A stretch of DNA of 64,000 bases. It comes from Cupriavidus sp. (GTDB lineage Bacteria > Pseudomonadota > Gammaproteobacteria > Burkholderiales > Burkholderiaceae). The stretch lies in NCBI GenBank assembly GCA_031180665.1, contig JAPSLP010000021.1, positions 1 to 64,000 of the forward strand. The letters are read 5' to 3'. Below, one piece after another: positions 50,416-57,143 of the stretch. The position numbers were made by a program, and so were the translations under genes. A model generated the notes under the pieces. That model made no database searches and was not told the origin of the DNA. It saw nothing but the letters and a program-made list of their open reading frames with translations. Within the stretch, counting starts at the first letter, position 1, and every line of letters begins with the position of its first letter.

Positions 50416-52979
50416 TCCTCGGCGTGCTGCTCGGCCTGTCCTTGCGGCTGCGTGCCGCGCTGGCGCAAGGCCTGGATCTTGGCGAGCAGCCGGCGCGCGG
50501 CGACTGGCTGGTGCGCCTGTTCTTCCGCCCCCCACGTCCGGGCGGGCGCGACTGGCCGGCCGAGTTCGCCGCCTGGCTGTCGCGTCGCGGCGCCGAGCGG
50601 CTTGGCATCGATCCACGGCACAGCCTGCCGCGGCGCCTATGGCGGCTGTTCGTGCGACCGCCTCGCCCGCGCCGGCGGCTCGCCGCGCCGACGCGCCGGC
50701 GCAGCCTGCCGCAACAGGCGCCGCCGCCATCGCCGCTGCGCCGCTGGCTCGATCACCGGCTCGATCCGGCCTACCGCTACGTCGCGCGCAAGCGGCGTCG
50801 GCTTGCCGCGCGCCTGCCGCGCGTGGACTGGATGCGCGCCAGCAGCGGCCTGGCGCACGTGGCGGCGCTGGTGCATCGCGTGCGCGGCCTCGCCCCCACG
50901 CTGCTGGTTCTGGCGGCGCTGACCGGCCTGGTGTTGTGCACCACGCCGCTGCCGCTCGGCGGACAGCTGACGGTGTTCGCACTGGTCTGGCTGGCGGCGA
51001 TGGTGCTGCGCAAGATCCCGGGGCGCTTCCCCACGCTGACGATGATGGCGCTGTCGCTGCTGATGACGCTGCGCTATATCTGGTGGCGCACCACCGAGAC
51101 GCTGGACCTTGCCACGCCGATGGAGGTCACCATCGGCTATCTGCTGTTCGCCGCCGAGGCCTACACCTGGCTGGTGCTGATCCTGGGCTATGTCCAGACG
51201 GCCTGGCCGCTGTCGCGCCGGCCCAAGCCGATGCCCGCCGATCCCGCGCAATGGCCGACGGTCGACGTCTATATCCCGACCTACAACGAGCCGCTGTCGG
51301 TGGTGCAGCCGACCGTCTATGCCGCGCGCAGCCTCGACTGGCCCAGCGGCAAGCTGAACATCTACCTGCTCGACGACGGCCGCCGGCCGCAGATGCAGGC
51401 GTTCGCCGAGCAGGCGGGCGTGCACTACCTGACGCGCAGCGACAATCGCCACGCCAAGGCCGGCAATATCAACCATGCGCTGTCGGTCACGCAGGGCGAC
51501 TACATCGCGATCTTCGATTGCGACCACATCCCGACCCGCTCCTTCCTGCAGATGACGATGGGCGAATTCCTCGCCGATCCGCGCTGCGCGATGGTGCAGA
51601 CGCCCCACCACTTCTTCTCGCCCGATCCGTTCGAGCGCAACTTCGACACCTTCCGCCGCGTGCCCAACGAGGGCAGCCTGTTCTACGGCCTGATCCAGGA
51701 CGGCAACGATCTGTGGAACGCCGCCTTCTTCTGCGGCTCGTGCGCCGTGATCAAGCGCGCGCCGCTGACCGAGATCGGCGGCATCGCGGTCGAGACCGTG
51801 ACCGAGGACGCGCACACCGCGCTCAAGCTGCACCGGCGCGGCTACAACACCGCGTACCTGCGCACCGTGCAGGCGGCGGGCCTGGCTACCGAAAGCCTGG
51901 CCAGCCATATCGGCCAGCGCATCCGCTGGGCGCGCGGCATGGCGCAGATCTTCCGCATCGACAATCCGCTGCTCGGCAAGGGCCTCAAGCTGTTCCAGCG
52001 CTTGTGCTACTCGAACGCGATGCTGCACTTCTTCTACGGCATCCCGCGGCTGATCTTCCTGACGATGCCGCTCGCCTATCTGGTGTTCGGCATGCATGTG
52101 ATCAACACCTCCGCGGCGATGATCGCGGCCTACGTGCTGCCCTATTTGGTGATCGCCAACATCACCAACTCGCGCATCCAGGGCAAGTACCGGCACTCCT
52201 TCTGGGCCGAGGTCTACGAGTCGGTGCTGGCGTGGTACATCGTGCTGCCGACCACGATGGCCTTCATCAACCCGCGGCTGGGCAAGTTCAACGTGACGGC
52301 CAAGGGCGGCCGGATCGAAGACGACTATCTGGACTGGACCATCTCCAAGCCCTACCTGCTGCTGCTCGCGCTGAATGTGGCCGGACTCGGCATGGGCGTG
52401 GGCCGGCTGCTGATGGGTACCACTACCGAACCCGGCACGGTGGCGATGAACATGGTCTGGGCGAGCGTCAACCTGCTGATGCTGGGCGCCGCCATCGGCG
52501 TGGCCAAGGAAGCGCGCCAGGTGCGCGTGTCGCACCGGATTCCGATGCGCGTCCCCGCCACGCTGCTGCTGCCGGACGGCACCACGCTGGCGTGCAAGAC
52601 CGAGAACTATTCGCTGGGCGGCCTGGGGCTGCTGCTGCCGATCGACGTGGCGCTCAGCGAAGGCGAGCGCGTCGGCGTGTGCCTGTCGCGGGGCGCGCGC
52701 GAATACCATTTCGCCGCCACGGTGGCGCGTAACGTCAACCGCCATCTGGGCGTGCGGATGCAGGACCTGAGCCCGGAAGCCGAGACGCAGCTGATCCAGT
52801 GCACCTTCGGGCGCGCCGACGCGTGGATCGACTGGCTCGACGACCAGCCGCGCGACGCGCCGCTGCGCGGACTCAAGGAGGTCATCGAGATGGGTTATCA
52901 GGGCTTTCTGCGCCTGTACGACGCCGCCATCGACATGCTCGAGGCCGCGCTGGCGCGGCGGCGAACGCGCCAGTCCTGA
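50412..52979 (+). CDS. bcsA: cellulose synthase catalytic subunit BcsA
   Basis: 855-residue processive GT2 glycosyltransferase that polymerises UDP-glucose and threads cellulose through the inner membrane. An Arg/Pro-rich N-terminal extension (1-140) precedes the transmembrane segments. The catalytic motifs are DDG (321-323), DCD (369-371), the gating-region FFCGS (439-443), TED (464-466) and QRIRW (502-506). A C-terminal PilZ domain binds c-di-GMP via RVSHR (705-709) and NYSLGG (732-737). Its ATG overlaps the bcsQ stop. The open frame runs 162 codons further upstream within bcsQ and is a shadow. Unusually, it is seventh in the operon rather than first. Confidence 0.97.
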   Translation: MILGVLLGLSLRLRAALAQGLDLGEQPARGDWLVRLFFRPPRPGGRDWPAEFAAWLSRRGAERLGIDPRHSLPRRLWRLFVRPPRPRRRLAAPTRRRSLPQQAPPPSPLRRWLDHRLDPAYRYVARKRRRLAARLPRVDWMRASSGLAHVAALVHRVRGLAPTLLVLAALTGLVLCTTPLPLGGQLTVFALVWLAAMVLRKIPGRFPTLTMMALSLLMTLRYIWWRTTETLDLATPMEVTIGYLLFAAEAYTWLVLILGYVQTAWPLSRRPKPMPADPAQWPTVDVYIPTYNEPLSVVQPTVYAARSLDWPSGKLNIYLLDDGRRPQMQAFAEQAGVHYLTRSDNRHAKAGNINHALSVTQGDYIAIFDCDHIPTRSFLQMTMGEFLADPRCAMVQTPHHFFSPDPFERNFDTFRRVPNEGSLFYGLIQDGNDLWNAAFFCGSCAVIKRAPLTEIGGIAVETVTEDAHTALKLHRRGYNTAYLRTVQAAGLATESLASHIGQRIRWARGMAQIFRIDNPLLGKGLKLFQRLCYSNAMLHFFYGIPRLIFLTMPLAYLVFGMHVINTSAAMIAAYVLPYLVIANITNSRIQGKYRHSFWAEVYESVLAWYIVLPTTMAFINPRLGKFNVTAKGGRIEDDYLDWTISKPYLLLLALNVAGLGMGVGRLLMGTTTEPGTVAMNMVWASVNLLMLGAAIGVAKEARQVRVSHRIPMRVPATLLLPDGTTLACKTENYSLGGLGLLLPIDVALSEGERVGVCLSRGAREYHFAATVARNVNRHLGVRMQDLSPEAETQLIQCTFGRADAWIDWLDDQPRDAPLRGLKEVIEMGYQGFLRLYDAAIDMLEAALARRRTRQS

Positions 52980-53058
52980 GCGGCCGCCCCGTCATCGCAT
53001 CGTCATCGCACCGCAAATCCGAACGCAAGCTGAACCGCAATCCCGAACCGCCAACCCC

Positions 53059-54699
53059 ATGGGACTCTGGAACCTCTACTTCGCCGCCAAGCTGTACCTG
53101 TTCACCATCGGACAGGTGCAGCCGCGCTGGCTGCTCAACCTGCTGTTCGCGCTGTGGCTGGTGCTGCCGCTGGAACACCGCGGCCTGCGCGTGCTGCGCC
53201 AGGTGCTGGCCGTGGTCGTCGGCGTGGCGCTGCTGTACCACGAATCGAACCTGCCGCCGTTCGCGCGCGTGGTCTCGCAGTTCTCGAACCTGAGCGCCTT
53301 CACGCCGGCCTATCTGCTGGAACTGCTGCAGCGCTTCGTCAGTCCCCATATGGTGCTGGGCGCGATCGTGGTCACGCTGGCCTATCTGGTGATCAACCGC
53401 TGGGTGCGCGTCACCACCTTCGTGCTGCTCGCGCTGATCGTGGTGCCGCTGTGGCAAGGGGCCGGCACGATTTCGACCGGTACCGCGGCGACGGGTACCG
53501 CGGCGGCCGGCGCTGCGGCAATGCGCGCCGCGCAGCGGCCAGCCCCGACGATGCGGATCGACAGCCCGGGCGAAGTGGGCGACAACGAGGCACAGCTGAA
53601 CGCCTTCCGCGAGCAGGAAAGCGCGCGCCAGGTCGCGTTCACGCCGTTGAGCGCCTCGCCCGACAGCCAGTTCGACATCATCGTGCTGCATGTCTGCTCG
53701 CTGTCCTGGGACGATCTCGATGTCGCCAAGGCGCGCAATCATCCGCTGCTGTCGCGCTTCGACTATCTGTTCACCGAATTCAGCTCAGCAGCCAGCTACA
53801 GCGGTCCGGCGGCGATCCGGCTGCTGCGCGCGACCTGCGGCCAGCAGCCGCACCAGGCGCTGTACTCGCCGGCGCAGGCGCAATGCCATCTGTTCGAAGC
53901 GCTGGCGCAGGCCGGCTTCGATACGCGCGTGCTGATGAACCACGATGGCCGCTTCGACAATTTCCGCGGCTTCGTCGACAAGGAAATCGGCATTCCGAAC
54001 GTCACGCACGTGCCGGTCGACGGCGTGCCGCCAGCGATGCGGGCCTTCGACAATTCGCCGATCCTGGGCGACTACGCGGTGCTGGAGAAGTGGTACAAGT
54101 CGCGCCTCGCGCAGAACAGCGGACCGCTGGCGCTGTACTACAACACGGTCACGCTGCACGACGGCAACCGGCTGCCGGATTCGAAGCTGACCAGCATCCA
54201 GTCGTATCCGCTGCGGCTGACGCGGCTGCTGGACGATATCGACAAACTGATCGCGCTGATCGCGCAGTCCGGACGCAAGGCGGTGGTGGTGTTCGTGCCC
54301 GAGCACGGCGCGGCGCTGCGTGGCGATGCCAACCAGATCGCCGGCATGCGCGAGATCCCGACGCCGCGGATCGTGCATGTGCCGGTGGGGGTCAAGCTGA
54401 TCGGGCTGGAGGATGGCAATACGGGTGGCAATGCGGGCGGCGATGCCCAGCGCAACGGCCAGGGCGCCAGCGGCCCGGTGACGATTCACGTGCCGAGCAG
54501 CTATCTGGCGCTGTCGCAGCTGTTGTCGAACCTGGTCGCCGACAGTCCGTTCCGGCAGGGCGCGCCGGCGCCGGCGCAGTACGCGGCCGACCTGCCGCAA
54601 ACGCGCATGGTCGGCGAGAACGAGGCGACCGTGATGATGAAGCGCGGGACCGGCTACGTGGTACGCACGCCCGACGGCGTATGGGTGGACGGCAAATGA
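53059..54699 (+). CDS. bcsG: cellulose phosphoethanolamine transferase BcsG
   Basis: 546-residue inner-membrane protein: several N-terminal transmembrane helices (about residues 5-135) and a periplasmic alkaline-phosphatase-fold domain from about 200. Residues matching the E. coli active site are Cys213 (HVCSLSW), Ser248 nucleophile (SYSGPAA), His367 (TLHDGN) and Glu415-His416 (VPEHGAAL). Their spacing agrees with the known set. It transfers phosphoethanolamine from phosphatidylethanolamine to cellulose. It lies 79 bp after bcsA, and its stop overlaps the bcsR start. Confidence 0.93.
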   Translation: MGLWNLYFAAKLYLFTIGQVQPRWLLNLLFALWLVLPLEHRGLRVLRQVLAVVVGVALLYHESNLPPFARVVSQFSNLSAFTPAYLLELLQRFVSPHMVLGAIVVTLAYLVINRWVRVTTFVLLALIVVPLWQGAGTISTGTAATGTAAAGAAAMRAAQRPAPTMRIDSPGEVGDNEAQLNAFREQESARQVAFTPLSASPDSQFDIIVLHVCSLSWDDLDVAKARNHPLLSRFDYLFTEFSSAASYSGPAAIRLLRATCGQQPHQALYSPAQAQCHLFEALAQAGFDTRVLMNHDGRFDNFRGFVDKEIGIPNVTHVPVDGVPPAMRAFDNSPILGDYAVLEKWYKSRLAQNSGPLALYYNTVTLHDGNRLPDSKLTSIQSYPLRLTRLLDDIDKLIALIAQSGRKAVVVFVPEHGAALRGDANQIAGMREIPTPRIVHVPVGVKLIGLEDGNTGGNAGGDAQRNGQGASGPVTIHVPSSYLALSQLLSNLVADSPFRQGAPAPAQYAADLPQTRMVGENEATVMMKRGTGYVVRTPDGVWVDGK

Positions 54700-54965
54700 G
54701 CGACGGCAAGCGCAAACGCAGCGGGCTGCGGCGCGGCATCCGGCCACGGCATGCGCCGCGGCCCAACAACGATATCGAGGCGCTGGCAATGAAGGTGCCT
54801 GGCTTCGCCGCGCATCGCTATGTCGACGAGCAGGAGACCCAGGCAGCCCGCGCCGCGGCGACGCGCTGGCCGCGGCTGGCGGGGTGGCTCGGCTATGCGG
54901 AAGACGGCGAGCCGGAGAGCCACGCCGTGGTCGACGCGCCGGGGCTCAGCCTGACGCGACGTTGA
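54696..54965 (+). CDS. bcsR: BcsR-like small protein
   Basis: 89-residue protein in an ATGA overlap with bcsG, last of the operon. The basic N-terminal 25 residues (KRKRSGLRRG...) are extra. The remainder aligns with the BcsR/YhjR pattern: NNDIEALAMKVPGF, then Y.DEQETQAARAAATRWPRLAGWLG, compared with NDI.AL...P....Y.D........RWP.LA in enteric BcsR. BcsR with BcsQ regulates synthase assembly and binds c-di-GMP-loaded complexes. In enteric bacteria bcsR is first, next to bcsQ; here it is at the far end. Its last 20 bp overlap the convergent tetR gene. Confidence 0.72.
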   Translation: MSDGKRKRSGLRRGIRPRHAPRPNNDIEALAMKVPGFAAHRYVDEQETQAARAAATRWPRLAGWLGYAEDGEPESHAVVDAPGLSLTRR

Positions 54966-55704
54966 GCGCCTGTGGCTCGTTGGTGGGCTCGTTGGTGAGC
55001 TCGTTGGTGAGCTCGTTGGTGGGCGCCATGGCGGGCTCGATCGCGGCGCGGGTTGAAGCCAACGACAGCCGTGCCGCCGCATCCGATCCCGCCACCGCGG
55101 CCAGCAGCAGATTCGCCGCCGGCTCGAGCCGCTCGGCCTGATTGAACAGCCGCACGGACACCAGGCTGTTCTGCAGCGCGGCGAACAATACCTGCGCCAG
55201 GGCGGCCGAGCCGATCGCAGGCTGCGCCTGGCCACCGTTCTGCTCGCGTGCGCGCTCGAGCAGCGCCGTCAGCCAGCTTTCGTTGATCCGATGGAACTCC
55301 TGCAGGGCGTGATGCACCGCCGGCGGCAAGCACAAGGCTTCCGTCGACAGCATGCCGGCCAGACATACCTGCTGCCCGCTGCATTCCCGCCGCCACGAGG
55401 CCAGATAACGCTCCGCCTGCTGCAGCGGCGGCAGCGTCGGATCGATGCCATCCAGATAGCGCGCGGCGCGTGCGCTGTAGGCGTGCACCGCTTCCAGCGC
55501 GAGATCTTCCTTGGTCGGGAAGTAGTAATGGATGCTCGAGGTCTTGACACCGACGCGCTCGGCCAGATCCCGATAGCTGAAGCCGTTGAAGCCCCGCTTG
55601 CGGATCAGGTCGAGCGTGTGTTCGAGCAACCTGTCGCGCACCGTCGAGCTCGCGCCGGAGGGATGACCCCGGCCGGCGGAGCGGGAAGTCGAAGCGTCTT
55701 TCAT
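54946..55704 (-). CDS. TetR-family transcriptional regulator with TNE-repeat tail
   Basis: 252-residue TetR regulator. The N-terminal helix-turn-helix spans about residues 23-70 (LDLIRKRGFNGFSYRDLAER, then TSSIHYYFPTKEDL). A ligand domain follows. The C-terminus carries four tandem tetrapeptides TNEL/TNEP encoded by a 12-bp repeat (54974-55021), extending the protein beyond the usual 190-220 residues. The start is ATG 55702-55704 with a GGGGGAGGG site; the longer open frame is rejected. It lies 47 bp downstream of the secreted repeat protein on the same strand. It is the best candidate to bind the two palindromes at 56346-56359 and 56464-56483. Confidence 0.87.
   Translation of the reverse strand: MKDASTSRSAGRGHPSGASSTVRDRLLEHTLDLIRKRGFNGFSYRDLAERVGVKTSSIHYYFPTKEDLALEAVHAYSARAARYLDGIDPTLPPLQQAERYLASWRRECSGQQVCLAGMLSTEALCLPPAVHHALQEFHRINESWLTALLERAREQNGGQAQPAIGSAALAQVLFAALQNSLVSVRLFNQAERLEPAANLLLAAVAGSDAAARLSLASTRAAIEPAMAPTNELTNELTNEPTNEPQALNVASG
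54974..55021. repeat. 12-bp in-frame tandem repeat in the tetR 3' end
   Basis: Four units GGCTCGTTGGTG / AGCTCGTTGGTG (two of each). Read on the minus strand they encode Thr-Asn-Glu-Leu or Thr-Asn-Glu-Pro. The unit length is a multiple of three, so copy number can vary without breaking the regulator. Confidence 0.9.
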
Positions 55705-55751
55705 GACATGCCCTCCCCCGCTACCACGAGCGGCCGTTGCGGTATTGCCCT

Positions 55752-56279
55752 TCAAGCGTTGGCACCTTCGGTGAACACGTCGAACTGGCCCTGACGAGCG
55801 CCTTCCGTGAAGACGTCGAAGCGGCCCTGGCGGGCGCCCTCGGTGTACGGGCTGCGCGACGGCTCGGCCGACACGCCGGTGCGATCCAGGCCGGCAACGA
55901 TGCGCGCGCCGTCGGTGTACGGGTCGAACTTGCCGCCGCGGGCGCCGTCGGTGAACTGGTTCACGCTGCGGGCCGGGCTGGCCGACACGCCGGTGCGGTC
56001 CATGCCGGCGACGATGCGCGCGCCGTCGCTGTACGGATCGACCTTGCCGCTGCGGGCACCGTCGACGAAGGTATTGCGATCGCCGCTGCGCGCGCCGTCG
56101 ACGAACGTATTGCGAGCGCCGCTGCGCGCGCCGTCGGCATAGACGCTGCGCTCGCCGGCGCGGAATTCGTAGCCGTACTTGTCGGCGGGAACGGTGGCAG
56201 CCTGGGCCTGGCCCGCGACGAAGGCGGCGGCAAGGGTGGCGGCGGTCAACAGGGTCTTGGCGAAGGTACGGTGGGTCAT
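55752..56279 (-). CDS. secreted DGAR-repeat protein of unknown function
   Basis: 175-residue protein with a clear signal peptide (residues 1-27, cleavage after QAQA) and an AAGGAG ribosome site. The mature part is built of short repeats centred on [DE]GAR: VDGARSG.RNTF twice, then GKVDPYSDGARIVAGMDRTG and a near copy GKFDPYTDGARIVAGLDRTG about 42 residues later, then FTEGARQG.FDVF units at the end. Eight or nine GAR cores are spaced roughly 12-20 residues apart. I know of no named domain. It is probably extracytoplasmic. It is the first gene of a unit with the downstream TetR gene. Confidence 0.78.
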   Translation of the reverse strand: MTHRTFAKTLLTAATLAAAFVAGQAQAATVPADKYGYEFRAGERSVYADGARSGARNTFVDGARSGDRNTFVDGARSGKVDPYSDGARIVAGMDRTGVSASPARSVNQFTDGARGGKFDPYTDGARIVAGLDRTGVSAEPSRSPYTEGARQGRFDVFTEGARQGQFDVFTEGANA

Positions 56280-56337
56280 GATCAGCTCCTTTCAGGGAGC
56301 CGCACTGGGCGGCTCGAATCGGTTGGGTAGGAATCCG

Positions 56338-56365
56338 GTTATCGAATCTACTAATAGATAGACAA
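56338..56365 (-). promoter_or_regulatory. proximal promoter of the repeat-protein gene with operator 1
   Basis: Minus strand: TTGTCT (56365-56360), a 16-bp spacer and GATAAC (56343-56338). The spacer contains the inverted repeat ATCTA-CTAA-TAGAT (56346-56359). It lies about 60-85 bp upstream of the repeat-protein ATG. Confidence 0.5.
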
Positions 56366-56373
56366 TCCGACTC

Positions 56374-56395
56374 AAAAAAATCCCGGATTCCCGGG
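56374..56395 (-). terminator. short Rho-independent-like terminator upstream of the repeat-protein gene
   Basis: Minus strand: a 5-bp stem CCCGG / CCGGG with a four-base loop followed by seven T. It lies between the two minus-strand promoters, so a transcript from the distal promoter would end after about 80 nt. Confidence 0.5.
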
Positions 56396-56459
56396 GTATT
56401 GCGCTGGACTGGGTGTCGCTTCACTTCTTCTTCGCTGCGGCGCCGCATCCATGAGACCC

Positions 56460-56488
56460 ACTTTATCTACTACTAGGTAGATAGTCAA
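56460..56488 (-). promoter_or_regulatory. distal promoter with overlapping palindromic operator 2
   Basis: Minus strand: TTGACT (56488-56483), a spacer of exactly 17 bp and TAAAGT (56465-56460). A perfect 7-bp inverted repeat TATCTAC-N6-GTAGATA (56464-56483) covers the spacer and touches both boxes, an arrangement typical of TetR-type repression. The predicted start is 56453-56452, at the ATG of a 26-codon frame. Confidence 0.65.
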
Positions 56489-56600
56489 GGAGTTTTTTCG
56501 GGCGCTTCCGAAGGGGATGGGGCGACCATAATGTTTCGGTGCCGGCCGCTGTGTCGCGGAGGCCGGTGAAGTCACTTCCGCGGCCCGATCGACGCGGACC

Positions 56601-56717
56601 GGACCATCGAACCGGACCATCGAACCGGACCATCGAACCGGACCATCGAACCGGACCATCGAACCGGACCATCGAACCGGACCATCGAACCGGACCATCG
56701 GACCGGACCATCGAATC
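56601..56717. repeat. 13-bp minisatellite, seven perfect plus two variant copies
   Basis: Seven identical units GGACCATCGAACC are followed by one with a single change (GGACCATCGGACC) and a diverged last one. The array ends 18 bp before the VOC-protein ATG and just before its GAGGAG ribosome site, so it lies in the 5' leader or promoter of that gene. No spacers are present, so it is not a CRISPR. Confidence 0.95.
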
Positions 56718-56735
56718 CATACCGAGGAGACCTCC

Positions 56736-57143
56736 ATGCAGATCCAACGCGGCCGCCTGATCGACCATCTCCACCTGAAGGTCCGCGACCTCGGCGCCTC
56801 GCGGCGCTTCTACGGCGCGGTACTGGGAGTGCTGGGCATCGACATCAGCGACGGCGACGGCTACTTCTACGCCGATGAACTGTGGGTCGATGAAGGCACG
56901 CCGGGGCAGAACACCCACGCCCACTTCGCCTTCCAGGCCAAGGACCGCGAAACGGTCGACGCCTTCCACAAGGCTGGCCTCGCGGCCGACGGTCGCGACA
57001 ACGGCGGCCCGGGCGAGCGCCACTATCACCCGGGCTACTACGCGGCGTTCCTGCTCGATCCGGACGGGAACAACGTCGAGGCTGTCTACCATGGCCCCGC
57101 GCAACGCTCTGCGGCAGCGGTCACCGTCAGTTGGGAAGGTTGA
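56736..57143 (+). CDS. VOC-family (glyoxalase/bleomycin-resistance-like) protein
   Basis: 135-residue vicinal-oxygen-chelate protein of the single-module length. Possible metal ligands are His in IDHLHLKVRD near the N-terminus, THAHFAF in the middle and the Glu in NNVEAVYHG near the C-terminus. The segment LLDPDGNNVEAV is a family hallmark. A strong ribosome site (GAGGAG) precedes ATG 56736. It stands alone on the plus strand and ends with a 17-bp convergent overlap with the glycosyltransferase gene. The substrate is unknown. Confidence 0.88.
   Translation: MQIQRGRLIDHLHLKVRDLGASRRFYGAVLGVLGIDISDGDGYFYADELWVDEGTPGQNTHAHFAFQAKDRETVDAFHKAGLAADGRDNGGPGERHYHPGYYAAFLLDPDGNNVEAVYHGPAQRSAAAVTVSWEG

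Larger units (their letters stand above)
56280..56735. other. divergent intergenic region with paired operators and a minisatellite
   Basis: 456 bp between the secreted repeat protein and the VOC gene. From left to right it contains a minus-strand promoter with palindrome 1 (56338-56365), a short terminator (56374-56395), a second minus-strand promoter with palindrome 2 (56460-56488), a possible plus-strand -10 CATAAT (56527-56532) and a 13-bp minisatellite (56601-56717). Confidence 0.7.

Noticed and set aside
47182..50982. 1266-codon antisense open frame under bcsE, bcsF, bcsQ and bcsA
   Set aside because: Shadow frame caused by high third-position GC. The Arg/Gln/His-rich composition has no domain, while the plus-strand genes are well supported.
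50637..52745. 702-codon antisense frame under bcsA
   Set aside because: Same reason: no motif, and complete overlap with a catalytic-motif-bearing gene.
56601..56717. CRISPR array
   Set aside because: Units are contiguous 13-mers with no spacers and no cas genes nearby.
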